Below are positions 31,628 through 44,492 of a stretch of DNA of 64,000 nucleotides, piece after piece. Origin of the DNA: Euphorbia lathyris (taxonomy: Eukaryota > Streptophyta > Magnoliopsida > Malpighiales > Euphorbiaceae); NCBI RefSeq assembly GCF_963576675.1, contig NC_088915.1, forward strand, positions 89,227,501 to 89,291,500. The letters are read 5' to 3'. Position numbers and translations under genes: made by a program. Position 1 is the stretch's first letter. Each line of letters opens with the position of its first letter. The notes beneath the pieces are model-generated. The model saw only the letters and a list, made by a program, of their open reading frames with translations. It was not told the origin of the DNA and searched no databases.

Positions 31628-33852
31628 ATGTTTAGGAGTTCTTCTTCATCTTCTAGATCAACTTCGGAGCTTTTTAATTCGTCTTCTTCCCCTGAAATAG
31701 TAGTTGAATTTAGTTGGACCACGTCGTCATCGGAGAACTCATCCTCCTCCGAAGACACGATTAACTCCGGTTTAGCTGGGTTTAGCAACTCGGCGTGTAA
31801 TCGCTACCAAACTCGTTCCACTAAGAATCTAGTTCTTTCTACTTCCGTCTCCGGTGCCGCTCCGGCCGGTGAGTCTAGGTGTTTCCCGGGGATAATGGCC
31901 TCTTTTTCAATCCCCCCTAGGAAAAAGAACCCTCGAGCGGAGTCTACTCCGTCTCGTATGAGCGTCGCGGATCTAGTGGATCTGGCGAATCGCTTCCCTT
32001 GGATCAATAATTATGAGACTCAGTTAGCCGCAGCTCATCAACGTCCCTCCTGTCTGCCTAGCGATTTTCTAACAGTATATTGCAGTCATGTGGAGAGAGG
32101 GTTCCGACTTCCTCTCCCGAAGATGATGGCGGACATCCTCTCCTACTTTGACATTACGGTCAGCCAACTACACCCCAACTGTTGGTTGGATATTGCTTTA
32201 GACTGCTACCTCGCCTCAAATTTAGGAGTGGTATATACGGGTCGTATCTTTAGAGCTTTCCATAAACCCTCGAAATGGAAGTCCGAATCCTATCTCACTT
32301 TCGCCAAATTCGGAGTATATTCGCCCTTTAATGACAAAATGTCCAATGTCCACTGTTGAGATGAGAGATTCTTCTATGTGAAGATAAAAGATGGCGAGCC
32401 ACTGGGTTTTCCTTCGTTTTGGAATCCTAAGCCGCTACACATGGTGGGGGATATGCGAATTTTGACGGATAGTGATGAGAGGGTGGCGGAGCTCATGAAG
32501 CAGATCAAGGCGGATGCATGGACATACGCAGACGCTTTAGCTTTCATGATGAGCGATATTCCGTTGATTCGCTGGGAGGGGGATCAGTTCATTTACTCAA
32601 AGATTACGCAATTTGACCAAGGTACCTTTCATTTCTTCTTGAACTTTGATTACTTTAATGTTTTCTTTGGCAGGGGTTTATCTAAGGCCAATCACGCTAT
32701 TGCAGAGAAGCGTAGGAAGTTTTTAGAGGCTGAAGCACGTAGGAAAGATCAAGGGGCGAATCCTCAAACGGATACTGGAAAACGCCCTGCGGGAACAGCG
32801 GTTGAGCCGCCACTAAAAAGAAGGAAGCCTATAACTACTGGAGGTCCTAAGCTTATGGCAAATGCCATGAGGTCCGCCAGGTCTGTTGGGGAGATAGAAC
32901 AGGTAGGTTGCCTTTTAGTTTTATCTGCTCATCAAGTTTTGGACTTGAGTTTTGACCCTTGAATGTTTGTGCAGATGGCGAAGCCTGATATTGGCGGATA
33001 CTGGTCTGCCAAATTTGGAGCCCAAGGATCTTTTGAGAATGAACCCATCCTAAACGATTTGGATGAGGCCCTGGGTCAGGTGGGCGAAGTGCAGAGGAAT
33101 CAGAACCAAATTCCTGGTTCCATTCATGCGCAAAAGGGGAAAACGAAGCTCCTTATGGTGAGTCCCTTAGAAAGGATTTCTTTTCGTAGAAAAAGCTGGT
33201 CCTTTGCTCCTTTTTTCCTTTTGACGGAACTGTTTGTTTTTAATAGATGTACACTCGCATACGTGCTATGGAAACCGAGCTCCTTCAAAATGTGGCGGAT
33301 AAGGCAACCATTGAGAAGTTGGAGAAAGAGGTAGCGGAAGCCAATGTGAATATCGCTTCCGCTAAGGCAAACCTTGCTTCTGCCACAGCCGCCTTAGTTC
33401 TTAGGGACGCGGAAATTGAGAAGCTAAAGGCAAAGATTGTGTCTGACGCCAAAAACCATGAGGACGCCCTTGGAGAAGCTGAATATATGGCGGGTGAGCA
33501 AGCCTTCTATTATGGCGAACTGCTTATGGCGTACTTCTCGTTGGCGCATCCCGAGATTAATTTTATAGATCCGCAGTTCGCCGTCCCCGAACCAGAGGAC
33601 GTAGCCAAATATGACAAAATGTCAGACGCTAAGGAATACCTCCGCGACTATGTTCGGAGATGGATGAAGGGGCCCATGGAAGAAACCAAACCGTCCACCA
33701 ATGTCACGCTAGAGGAGCTTGAGGAAGTGCCCCCCAAAGCGGGTGAAGAACTGATTCCTGACCACACCCTTCCTCTTGGTCCCACATCTTCCATGGAGAA
33801 GGAGGTATCTCTGGTTGGCGTATCTGAGGATGTGGAGAAGGAGGCTTCCTAG
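31628..33852 (+). CDS. Antisense, intron-containing accessory ORF of the gypsy element
   Basis: Plus-strand gene opposite to gag-pol: 31628-32902, 32975-33157, 33247-33852. Two GT-AG introns of 72 and 89 bases join phase 0 to phase 0, giving about 686 residues with one in-frame TGA at 32357-32359. Ser-rich N-terminus, then a region (SDFLTVYCSHVERGFRLPLP, CWLDIALDCYLASNLGV) resembling the 'putative gypsy type transposon' family (PF04195), a basic PPLKRRKP motif, and a C-terminal coiled coil (YTRIRAMETELLQNVADKAT onward, rich in A/E/K heptads). Antisense additional ORFs are known from Tat elements; their role is unknown. The TGA is one transition from CGA or TGG. The frame is otherwise open, which suggests past selection. 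Confidence 0.7.
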
Positions 33853-34575
33853 GCAAGCGCCGTAAGCAAGGATAGTGTAAAGGAGGATGCTCCTACTGTT
33901 ACTTAGTTTGTTTTACTTGTGATTTTGTAAAAAATCCTTTAAGTACAATTTGTTTAATCCTTTATGGCAGCTATTTTATTTTACCATTACATTTGCGTAA
34001 GGAAATATATAGGCATCTAGGATTTATGTTGGAGTAGGTGGCCAGCCATACTCCATTGTATGAACCTTTGTGAAGGTTAGAAGCTGTTTTATTCCATTGA
34101 AGGAAGTAAAGCTGCCCAGGGGATCAATTTGCTACCTATCTTTGAGGTGAAGTGATCCGCCCGTAGGACTTGTGAATCCTTCTTCGGAAAGGATATATAA
34201 GAGAGTGTAAAGACCTTGCGTCCAAGGATCGTTTTAACTCTATTGGAGATTGGGATCCGCTCAGAGATGGATCCGCCCATAAGATTGATTCTCTTATGTC
34301 TTAAGGCGAAAAAAGTAGCTATGAGATAGTGATACGTTGTAAATGTGGAGAGCGTTGGATGCCCCCCTTCTTTTTAAGACTGGAATATTGATATTGCTGC
34401 AATAAACTTTAAAAAGAACATAAATAATAGAACAAATGATGTTTATTAATGGGAGAAATGCTTTATTACAGCAAGCAGGTCTTATAGGTGAGTCTCGTTA
34501 AAACCTTTAATAAGAAAAACCACATGGGAAAAAGCTTATTAAAGGAAAAAGAGTACTCAAGACCGTGTGTACACT
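33853..34575. other. gypsy spacer between the antisense ORF and pol
   Basis: Non-coding spacer, with 'tcgttaaaacctttaataag' and 'aaaaccacatgggaaaaag' near 34496-34535, a motif often seen near the end of Tat elements. The antisense gene and pol converge here, so transcription end signals for both strands are expected. Confidence 0.45.
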
Positions 34576-37500
34576 TCATTTTCTGACAAAATATTTGCGG
34601 AGATTTTGGAGGTTCCATGTGCGTGGCAATGTGTTGCCCTCCATGTCTTGGATTTTAAATGTGGCGAATCCAATCTTGTCCACTATCTGATATGGACCCG
34701 TCCAGTTGAGCCCTAACTTGCCCTTGCCTTCTCGAGACTGGATTTTGTCAGCCTTTCGGAGCACAAGATCACCCACATTTAGATCCACAAGCTTCACGTT
34801 TTTATCATGGTAAGCAGCGATCCGCTGTTTATACGTCGCCATGCGTACATATGCTTGGTCCCTTCGATCTTCTACCTGATCTAGATTTTCCCTTAGCCTT
34901 TTACCATTGTCCTCTTCACAATAAAAGGCCACTCTGTCACTTGGGACCTGTATTTCAACCGGGATCACGGCTTCCACTACATGAGAGAGGGCGAATGGTG
35001 TTTCGCCCGTAGCCGTTCTCGGGGTTATGCGATAAGCCCATAGAACGCTTGTCAGCTGATCCGCCCACTTCTTATCATGCTCTCCCAATCTCTTTTTTAT
35101 CCCCTTTACGATCGTCTGATTCGTGACTTCGGTCATTCCGTTGGACTGGGGATAATAAACGAAGGTAAATCTGTTCAGAATGCCCAACTCTTCACAGAAA
35201 GTTTTGAACTCGCTACAGTTGAACTGTGTTCCATTATCGGTGATGATGGTATGGGGAACACCGTATCTTCCCACAATGTTTTCTTTGACAAATTCCACCA
35301 TTCGTTCCGCAGTAATGGAGGAGATAGCTTCGGCTTCTACCCACTTGGTGAAATGATCCACTGCCACTACCACGTACTTCCTCTGTCGGCGAGTGGGAGG
35401 GAATGGTCCGACGATATCTATTCCCCAGAGGGCGAATGGCCATCCTTGTATGAGGGGCCTCTGGAGATGTTTGGCAGTATGTGACTCATTTGCATGGATC
35501 TGACAGCTATGACAAGATTCTACCAATTTTTGTGCATCCAGTTCGGCCGAGGGCCAGTAGAAACCTGCTAACCTGGATTTTTTTAAGATGGTGGCGGATG
35601 CCTCGTGGGCCCCACATGATCCCTCATGTAGCTCCTTGAGGACTTGTTGTCCCTCTTCTGGCAGAATGCATTTTAACCAAGGGTGGCTAAAAGATTTTCT
35701 ATAAAGGCCATCATTGATTATGGAGAAATAAGCCGCTCTCCTAACTATCCGCCGTGCCTCTTCCTTATCCTCGGGTAAAGTTCCACGTAGCATATATTGG
35801 CGAATGACCGATCTCCAATCATCCTCAACTGTTGTGAGCAGGGATACCTCCTCTGAAGCGAAGGCTGGAGCTATTTTCACTTCGAATGGACATTGTGGAT
35901 CTGTCCAGTTCTCTTCACTGGAGGCCATTTTGGCTAAATGATCCGCCTCAGTGTTAGACCCGCGGGGTACATGAATCAGTTCCCATTTGGTTTCTTTTTC
36001 TTCAAGGTGATCTAGCAACTTTTTGACTTCTGCCACATATTTGGCCAAAACATCATCTTTCACCTCGTAATTCTTGATTACTTGATTGACCATTAGTTTG
36101 GAGTCACTGTAGATCACGATCCGCTCGGGAGTGATTTCTTTAAGAAGGCGTAATCCCAATACCAGAGCCTCATATTCAGGAGCATTATTAGTTGCATGAA
36201 AATTCAATTTTGCAGCGTACCGTAACTTTATGTATTGGGGACCCTTGATCACAATGCCTATGCCAGCTCCATCCGCCGAGGAGGCGCCGTCGGTGTACAT
36301 GGTCCATTCTTCTACTGGAGGCTTGGGATGATCTATCCCCTCTTCAGTGAATTCATTCACAAAGTCGGCCAGGACCTGGCTCTTCAAAGTCGACCTGCTT
36401 TCATATCTCACATCGAATTCACCAAGGCATTGCCCATTCCATCAACCTTCCAGAAGTGTCCGGCTTCTGCAACACCTTTCTCATTGGTATATTCGTTCGA
36501 ACTACCACAGTGTGAGCCTGAAAATATGGCCTAAGTCGGATTGCTGTGGTGACAACGGCCAGCGCCATTTTATCAAGCTTAGAATATCTGGTTTCGGCAT
36601 CTTTCAGAACCTTGCTCACATAATAAATCAGAAACTATTGGCCATCCTCCTCCCGTATCATGACCGTGCACACAGCTTTATCCGTAACCGATACGTACAT
36701 ATAGAGGTCCTCTCCTTTTTCTGGTCGACTCATCATGGGCAGTTTCGAGAGAAACCGTTTGATCCCCTCGAAGGCCTTTTCACAGTCCTCGTTCCATTCG
36801 AACGCCTTCTGCTTCTTGATAACCTCGTAAAAGGGTTGATATCTGCGCGCTGAACATGAGATAAACCTGCCCAAGGCTACGATCCGCCCGTTGAGGCGTT
36901 GCACTTCTATGATGTTCCGTGGTGCTTGCATTTCTAGGACGGCCTTAACCTTATCAGGATTCGGGCTAACTCCTTTTTCGCTAATCATGAACCCTAAGAA
37001 TTTTCCATACGTCGCCCCAAAAGTACACTTCTCTGGGTTCAGCTTGATATTGTGGCGACGGAGTACGTCCAGTACCTCCTTTACATCATCTGCATGCTTT
37101 TCCACGGTTGTACTTTTAATGATCATATCATCCACATAGACTGAGTAGTTATCACCTCTGCTTTCTGCGAATATTTTGTTCATCATCCGCTGATAGGTGG
37201 CTCCTGCGTTCTTAAGCCCAAAGGGCATGACTTTGAAGCAATAAGTGGCTTGGTGAGTCATGAACGAGGTTTTGATTCTATCCGAGGGCTCCATGGGGAT
37301 CTGATGATAATTTGACTTCACATCCGTAAAGGAGTACATAGCATGACCGACGGTTCCGTCCACGAGTATATCAATACATGGCAGAGGATAATTGTCTTTG
37401 GGACAAGCTTTGTTGAGATCTGTAAAGTCAATACACATGCGGTAAGATCCGCCCGCCTTCTTTACCAAAATGACGTTCGCCAGCCATTGAGTATAGAGCA

Positions 37501-40353
37501 CCTCCTTAATGGCGTCCGCCCGTTGGAGCTTAGTGATCTCTTCTTCTATCACCTTCTGCCGTTCAAGGCCATGGTTTCTTCGTTTCTGAGCTACAAGAAC
37601 TGCATCTTTATCAATGTTAAGTTTGTGGGTGATCACGTCTGGACTGATCCCAGGGAGGATCTCGTCTTTCCAAGCAAAGACGTCATCCGCTTCATAGAGA
37701 ACCTTGGTAATTGCCTCTTTAACTTCACTTTTGAGCCCTTTAGCCATCCGCACCTGCTTCTCATCCGCCATAAGGTACATTTCCGTCTCGCCCAAGGCCA
37801 TTGTGACGAGCTCTTCCTCATCTTCCTCCTTAGATTGGGGGCGGATCATTAGAGATGTCGAATACGTCTCCTGAGCCACCTTTTGGTTCCCTCTGATCAT
37901 TACACCTCCCTTGGCCGTGGTGATGTAAAGCGTCAAGTGGCGTATGGAGATAAGGGCTGCCGCCTCAGAGATAAATGGTCGTCCGAGGATGATATTGTAG
38001 GCTAACTGACCGTCCAGGATAGAAAATTCCAGATCACCTTTCCAAACTTGATCATCGTCCATCAGCTCGTAATCCAAAGTGACTTGGCCTTTTGTTTGGA
38101 TGGTGTGCCCTGTCACTCCTAGGATATCCACCACAGTAGGCTCCACTTGGACTGGATCAATCATCAGTTCGGCGAAGGCCCCCCGTGTGATGACATTGCA
38201 TGAGCTTCCAGTATCAATCATCACTCTTTTCATCTCCCAGCCTTCCACCATCATAGTAAGGACCAATGCATCAGCGTGAGGAGAGATTTCAGGACCCGCA
38301 TCAGCGAAGGGGCGATTCAATGATGCCCTGTCAAGAGCAGTGGTCCTTGCTTTTTTCAGCACTGGTTGATATCCAGGTCCGCCTGCTATGACATTAATGG
38401 TACCCTTTCCCTTCTTCTTTGGGTCCTCTTTGGATCTATCACCATCCCCTCTCTTGCCTTCATTTTGGATGAACCGATCCAATTTTCCTCTCTCTATGAG
38501 ACGCTCAATTTCCCGAGCTAACTCCCAGCATGCATCAGAGTCATGGCCATTTTTCCTGTGATATTTACAATAGTTTTTAGGATTTTTACCAGTATTGGTG
38601 TACTCCCCCCCTTTTGGTTCGGGGTATGAAATGCTCCGTTTGTGTTGACTATTCTCGATCCACATAAGAACTTCACTTTTAGAAGCATTAAGAGGTGTGA
38701 AAGAGGTGACAAACGTTGATTTGTTCTTAGAACCTCTTTGCCTGCTTCTGGAGGAAGAATCCTGATGCTTGTCTTTGTCTCTATCTCGATGGCGAGATTC
38801 GCCCTTGTCCCTTTTAGGCGATGACGGTGATCCTCGGCGAATGTCATCTACTTCGATAAAGTCTTTGCAACGCTCCATCAATTCTGCCATGCTGGTGGGT
38901 TTCTTTCGAATGAGTTCTTCTTGCAAACTCTTACAGGTGGTGTTCCTCACGAAACATTCCACCGCTACGGAGATATCCACGTCAACGATTTGTATGCACA
39001 ATTGGTTGAAAGTGTCTACATATTCCCGAAGGGATTCATTCGCCTTTTGCTTTAACTCAAAAAGCTTCCCTGATTTCACCACTGGAGGAATACAGCCGGC
39101 GAATTTAGCGCAAAATTCCCTACTCAATTGATCAAAGCTGTTTATCGAGCCCGGAGGTAGAGATTGAAACCATAAATAGGCTGGGCCTCCCAGCATGGTG
39201 ACAAACATTTTGTAGAGCACGAGCTCAGTGGCACGATTAAGTCTAAGCAGTATTCGCTATTTTCTGACGTGAGCTTCTGGATTGTCAATACCTGTGTATA
39301 TTGCAAGATTAGGGATTTTAAAAGCTCTGTCCGTTTCCTCCGCCTCAATCCAAGCTGCGAAAGGCGAATCTCTATTGGCGAACGGGTTATGCTTGGCATT
39401 TTCCTCATTCATACGGAGCACCAGAGCTCTAACTCTATCATCAAAAAATTTCGGATCTGCCCTGTAGCGATCTCTTCGTGGAGATCTGCTTGGAGAAGAA
39501 GAAGAAGAGCTTGACCCAGGCGATGGATCTGATAGCGAACGCCCTCCTCCGTTACCGCGTCCGCCTCTCCTCCGCTACCTCCTCCTCCGCCACCTCCTCC
39601 TCCGCCACCTCCACCAGGGGGAGCTGGCCCGTTACCCCCTCCATGGCTTCCTGACGGGATGTGTCCAACAGTTCCTGGAGGTGGCGGCGGCGACGGTCCA
39701 CTTGGTTGGGGTGCCTCCTTTGGCCATTTACTCCGTCTACGACCAGTAGATGGGGGCGATCTGCCTCGATGGGAGGATCTTGGTCGTCGAGGTGAAGGTG
39801 ACCTAGATCGCCTACTTTTCTCCTTTCTATGATTTTTGTGTGTTCGCCCCTCGGATCCGCCAAGAGGGAGATTCGTCCGTGGGCACCTTGGGATATTGGA
39901 TCCACCCAGATTTAACCCAGGACCCGCAGATCCGCCCGGTAGGGTTGAATTATTTCTTTGACTTCCTTCCGCGCCATCAGGGAATAACTCCCGATTAATT
40001 TGCCGTTCGCCAATCGGCACCGTGGTGGTTACCATAGAATCCGTGTTGTGAGCTTGGAGAAATGAAGAACTTTGGGCGCCCGGTCCAAAGTTTAACAAAG
40101 GCCAAGATGATACGACCGATGTGGACGTCATGCTCCAATGCGGAGGGAGGGTCATAAATGACCGCAGGCGATTCCCTGTCTCGGGTCCATACCGCTCTCC
40201 AATTGCTTGGGCACACATATTGATGAAAGCATCTAGAGGCATACTACTTTCGACGTGCGTTGTAGGAGCAGTTGAATTAGTGCGGTCAGCACTAGATGGT
40301 GTAACTAATGGTGTTTCAATCCCTGAAGAGGGATTTTGATCTCTGTTTGTCAT
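34576..40353 (-). pseudogene. gypsy gag-pol polyprotein gene, decayed
   Basis: From 40353 downward: a gag N-terminus with an Arg/Ser-Pro region and Gly tract; gag core (about 39220-38840: AYLWFQSLPPGSINSFDQLS); CKYHRKNGHDSDAC; protease (VMIDTGSSCNVI); reverse transcriptase (YRMCIDFTDLNKACPKDNYP; catalytic YVDD near 37133); first RNase H (36634-36419); second RNase H (WTMYTDGASSADGAGIGIVI, VIYSDSKLMVNQV); integrase with an H-x5-H...CHSC zinc site and DDE core (GIDIVGPF, TDNGTQF, then E in MTEVTNQTI). Breaks: a frameshift in the GGN tract near 39590, TAG at 39259-39257, TAG at 36637-36635, and a frameshift near 36425. The RT palm motif reads FTDVKSNYHQI. Two RNase H domains are diagnostic of Tat. 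Not functional as read. Confidence 0.9.
39575..39625 (-). repeat. GGN (poly-Gly) microsatellite in gypsy gag
   Basis: Repeated 'cctcctccgccacctcc' on the plus strand encodes a run of Gly on the minus strand. The gag reading frame shifts across it: the upstream frame is out of phase with the one carrying the rest of gag. Confidence 0.7.
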
Positions 40354-40397
40354 AGTTTTTTAATGTGAACGAAAAACCCTTTGTTTGATTAAGGATT

Positions 40398-40416
40398 CCA
40401 CGTTCATCGCACCAAT
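40398..40416 (-). other. gypsy primer-binding site region
   Basis: Immediately inside the 5' LTR, the minus strand reads ATTGGTGCGATGAACGTGG. This is the expected place for tRNA priming; the tRNA is not identified with confidence. Confidence 0.6.
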
Positions 40417-40901
40417 TGATGACAAGTAGAGAAATTCTGATCAACTTCCGTCCCTGTGGGGGCGTCGTTGGGTTCGACGGGGGGAAGCTCCAATGCTAAA
40501 GTCAGTAAGATGAATCAAGAAAGCGAACTGAATTGACAAAGGATGTGAGAATGTGTACCTTGATAGCCTAGGGATGTAGGCTATATATAGCTAGGAAGTT
40601 GTAACCTTCAGCAACTAGAAAGTCTCCATTAATGCTCCATTAATGGCGGTTACAGGTTATCTTTAACCTGGCGGTTAGCTAATTGATAGCTCATTTAATG
40701 ATCTTTATGGCCGAGTCGGCGTCCAGCCATTACAGTGGCGAATCAGGCGAATGAGGGGATTCGCCCCCATAGGTTCGCCAGCGGATCTCTCTGAGTAGGA
40801 CCGTGGAGATCCGCCATCTGGCTTTCCTTTGGAGATTAATACGCGGTGGTCTCAAGGCTAATATCTATTTCGGTCCTCGGGATAATATCTCTATGTTATC
40901 A
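40417..40901 (-). repeat. gypsy 5' LTR
   Basis: 485 bp, same ends as the 3' LTR and the same CTATATATAG motif (about 40581-40590). Differences from the 3' LTR by eye include acgggg/acaggg, ccaatgct/ccgatgcc, atgtg/atatg, ccatt/ccgtt, ggtgg/ggcgg and tctatt/tctctt. Confidence 0.9.
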
Positions 40902-43075
40902 CCCTCATTTTCTTCCTATACAACAATTGCAATCTAACACTACTATTTATATGCTTAATCACTCTCTTGGAACAAAAACTCTCACCATTAAAATACTACT
41001 GATTGCGTTCTCTCCAAATCCAATATACAGCTGCTACAAAAGCAACCCTCCGAACTTTTGCTTTCAAAGTTTTACCCTCTGCTTTCTTACAAAGCCAACT
41101 AACAGTCCTTCCCCAAGAATTTACTATATCTGTTATTGTGCACCTCTGTTTAATATTATTCCATACCTGAGCAGCTTTCACGCATTTAAAAAAAATGAGG
41201 AATAGTTTCTTGTTCCTGCAAACACAAGCCACACCTATCATCCATCAACAAATTCCACTTCTTAATATTGGCTCTAACGGCAAGCTTACCCCTAAGAGCT
41301 AACCAAACAATAAAACTTTTTTTAGGGATATCAGATTGTCCCCAAATTAAATTCCTCCAATTCACCTTAGGACGATAAGATCGCAAAGCATTATAAGCAC
41401 TTGTTATAGTATATTGAAAGAACCTCCTGCCAGGCAGAATACATAACAAGAGAAGACGGGATAGGGAGATACCAATTCCTTTCCAAGTAAACGTCCCTAA
41501 CTTTGGCAGTTTGAGGAATATCACTATCATCAGTAAGCATCCCATGATACCTCTCATTCAAACTGCTTCCACCAACCCAAGGATCAAACCAAAAAGAAAA
41601 ATCATCACCATTACCTAAAACATACTTAAATAAGGGTTTCAATTCCAATTTTATGTGATTCAACCAACTCCAACTAGCATCAAATGGTTTCAGAATTCCC
41701 CAAAAACTTAATTTTTTCAGTTTCTACTAAATCACCCACACACCCCAAAGCGAATCCTTAATTGCAATTAACTCCCAAACCACTAAATTTTTAATACCCA
41801 ATCCTCCTTCCTCTTTAGGAAAGCACACATCATCCCAAGCCACTAGAGCCCATGTACTCTTTTCACTATTCCCATTCCAAAAAAAATTCCTACAGCGATC
41901 ATCCACTGCTTTAAGGACATATTTAGGAAGAATGAATACAAGCATCCAGAAGGTGTTCAAACTTCGAAGAATAGACAAAATCAATTGAAGCCTCCCCGCA
42001 TAAGAGAGAAAGCGTTAACCCTAAGCATTAACTCTCCCAATAATTTTATCCACCAAACTATTACAATCAGCTTTAGCCAATTTCTTAGATAACAAAGGGA
42101 TTCCCAAATATCTAACAGGGAGTCTCCCCTCCTTAAAAGGCACCTGCTGCAAAAACTCTTACTTCAAATCCTCAGAAATACCACTGATAAACATTTCAAA
42201 TTTTTGAACATTTATTTGCAATCTAGAAAACTCACCAAACAACTGCAATATATCCACAAATTCCTTCACAGACCTGACATGAGCCTTACAGAGAAAAAGA
42301 TCAACAGCGAACATAAGATGAGTAATCTGCAAACTCTTGCAACCCCAATAAAACTGAAACTCAGCAGGCAGTTTAGCTTTCATCATCCTAGAAAAATAAT
42401 CCATAACCACCACAAACAAAAGTGGAGAAAGGGGACCCCCCTGCCTCAATCCATTTTGCCCAGAGAAAAAACCATGCAAAGAACCATTAAGATCAATAGT
42501 GTAGCTAGCATTACGAACACATTTCATTGCCCAATTAGTGAATCTAGCAGGAAAACAGAAGCCATACAAAACCTCTTCAAGAAAGTCCCACTGCAAACTA
42601 TCATAAGCCTTCTTTAAATCAATTTTCAAGGCACAATTAGCCTGAGTCTTATCCCAATGATAATTCCTCATTAACTCATGAGCTAAAAGGATATTATCAA
42701 TAATTCTTCTCCCTTTCACAAACGCGCACTGGTTTTGAGCAATAATCTCAGGCAACATTGTACCCAATCTAGCACAAAGGACTTTCGTAATAATTTTATA
42801 CAAAATAGTGCAACACGACAAAGGTCTAAAATCACTTAAAGATTCAACACTAGGACTTTTAGGGATAATCACCAAAATAGTCGTATTAATCTGTTTAAGG
42901 AGCTTACTCGTCTTGAAAAACTCCAAAATCGCCTTTCCAATAATATGTCAAGCTTTCTTATAGAAAAAAGCATTAAAACCATCAATTCTAGGGCTTTTAT
43001 CATCACCAATCCCCTATAGAGCTTTTTTAATTTCATATTCTGAAACATCAGCCGCTAAACTCGTAGCCACATCCA
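40902..43075 (-). mobile_element. LINE 2 (L1 type), main piece: RT to zinc-binding region
   Basis: Minus-strand L1 ORF2 fragment between the gypsy and copia insertions. The RT part (42926-42159) has LSDFRPLSCCTILYKIITKV, FVKGRRIIDNILLAHELM, ALKIDLKKAYDSLQWDFLEE and GLRQGGPLSPLLFVVVMDYF. The catalytic box reads MFAVDLFL instead of FADDLFL, so a catalytic Asp has become Val. Downstream frames give the RT thumb and linker (VDDRCRNFFWNGNSEKSTWA, GDDFSFWFDPWVGG) and zf-RVT (DRCGLCLQEQETIPHFF). Several stops and shifts. Dead copy. Confidence 0.85.
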
Positions 43076-44476
43076 TGTTGGTCCCGTGTAATTAGTTCCA
43101 AAGGGGGGGGGTTAGGAACTAATTTAACTTTTTCGCATAAATATGCTGACTTAATTTAATTCTTTAAATTACTTTACTCAGTTTTGGTCAGCAAGGCCGA
43201 GCGAGATGTAAGACAGCTTTAGTCAGAGGTTGACTAGAACTGTTTCACTTGTGAGTTGGGAATTAACACTTAAGGTCAGCTTCCAACTCAGCACTCTGAG
43301 TACTCAGTGTCAGCTTATACAAGTTATATTCTGAGTAATTTAAACAAGCAACACATACATATATATATTGAGAGAAGGAGTTAGAAATTACTCAGCAGAC
43401 TTATCCTGGTTCGGCCTCACCACCTACGTCCAGTCCCCAGAATCCTTCCGGGCTTTTTCAATCTAATACTGAGCTCTTTAAAGGTAGAGCACAAACCGTT
43501 TACAAACAATTGAGTATGCAAGAGTATCGTCCTCTATTCGTCTACTCAACCCCTACTGAACGCTATAACCAAACACTCAGATTTTCTCTACCGCTGAGTA
43601 CTAAAACCGAGTACTCAGCATCACTCTTTCAATCATTACAATTGATACAAATTTGTTCTTTCTAGATGAAGAACACTTTAGATGAATACAAATTCAATCT
43701 AGACTTTTACACAGAAATAGGATTTGGGTGTAAGAATTTGCTTTTTCTTGTTTGTATGTGCTTGTATGTATGCTTTTCTCTTTTTGTATTTCGGCAATGG
43801 CTCCAAGTGAAGAGCTTGTCCTTTTATAGTGAATTCTCAGGCTGCAATCATTTGAATTCGGATGTATCCATTGAATTCAAACGGTCTTCTTGCGTCATTC
43901 ACTGGTTAGCATACTATCTTGCAGGCCAATCCTGTCGTCTAAATTTAGCAGGCATCAGGCTTGTCTTCTTCCTGCCAGGTTCGTCTTCTAGCGCCAGTTT
44001 CGTCTTTTAGCCAAACGCCAGTTGACCTATGCGTCTCGAAACTGTCTCCTTGCGTAATTCCAAAGCTTTTGTATTGGCGCAGACTCATGTCGGATCTTGT
44101 CTTTTAGTAAACGGATCATTCGCGCTGTCCTGACGAACACTCAGCTTTATCTTATAGACATTGCCTTTGATCTTTTATCTTTGGCGAGGCTGTGTCATGT
44201 TTTACTCAGCTTCTTCAGTCAGCTTCGTCTTCAAGCGTTTTGTTCTGAAGAAGACTTTTCTTTTATTATGCTGAGTCGTGTTCTACTCAGTTTCTGTGGC
44301 TCATGTTGACTTCGTCCTGTCTTACTTTTTATTTATTTTCTCATTTATGATCATCCTCAATATTGAACAAACATATTAGTACAATTAAATCAAAGCACTT
44401 AAATTTAATTGTCTTAATCATGGATTAACTTAAATAATTTTATCAAATCAAAATCATGTGGAAAGGTGTTTCAACA
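43076..44476 (-). repeat. copia 3' LTR
   Basis: 1401 bp, TG...CA, pairing with 56741-58142. Rich in CTCAG / CTGAG and TCAGC motifs. Confidence 0.9.
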
Positions 44477-44492
44477 AACTCCCCCATTTTGA
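44477..44492 (-). other. copia polypurine tract
   Basis: Minus strand reads AAAATGGGGGAGTT next to the 3' LTR, followed by TG; typical of plant copia elements. Confidence 0.75.

Larger units (their letters stand above)
30850..40901 (-). mobile_element. Tat-lineage Ty3/gypsy LTR retrotransposon, complete, 10.05 kb
   Basis: Two 485-bp LTRs (TGATGACAAG...TATGTTATCA) in direct orientation, flanked by the 5-bp duplication CCCTC (30845-30849 and 40902-40906). Gag-pol lies on the minus strand, and a spliced antisense ORF lies on the plus strand between pol and the 3' LTR. Domain order gag, PR, RT, RNase H, second RNase H, integrase fits the plant Tat lineage. By eye the LTRs differ at about 7 of 485 sites, nearly all transitions, so the insertion is recent. 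Inserted into LINE 2. Confidence 0.93.

Noticed and set aside
32622..32673. A 52-nt GT-AG intron in the antisense gypsy gene
   Set aside because: Splicing it would shift the frame into an early stop, while reading through keeps the frame open; I treat it as exon.
35077..35484. Plus-strand open frames within the gypsy pol region
   Set aside because: They lie opposite integrase and RNase H motifs and encode no recognisable domain; shadows, unlike the antisense ORF at 31.6-33.9 kb.
42204..42617. Plus-strand 137-codon frame
   Set aside because: Antisense to the LINE 2 reverse transcriptase; low-complexity translation.
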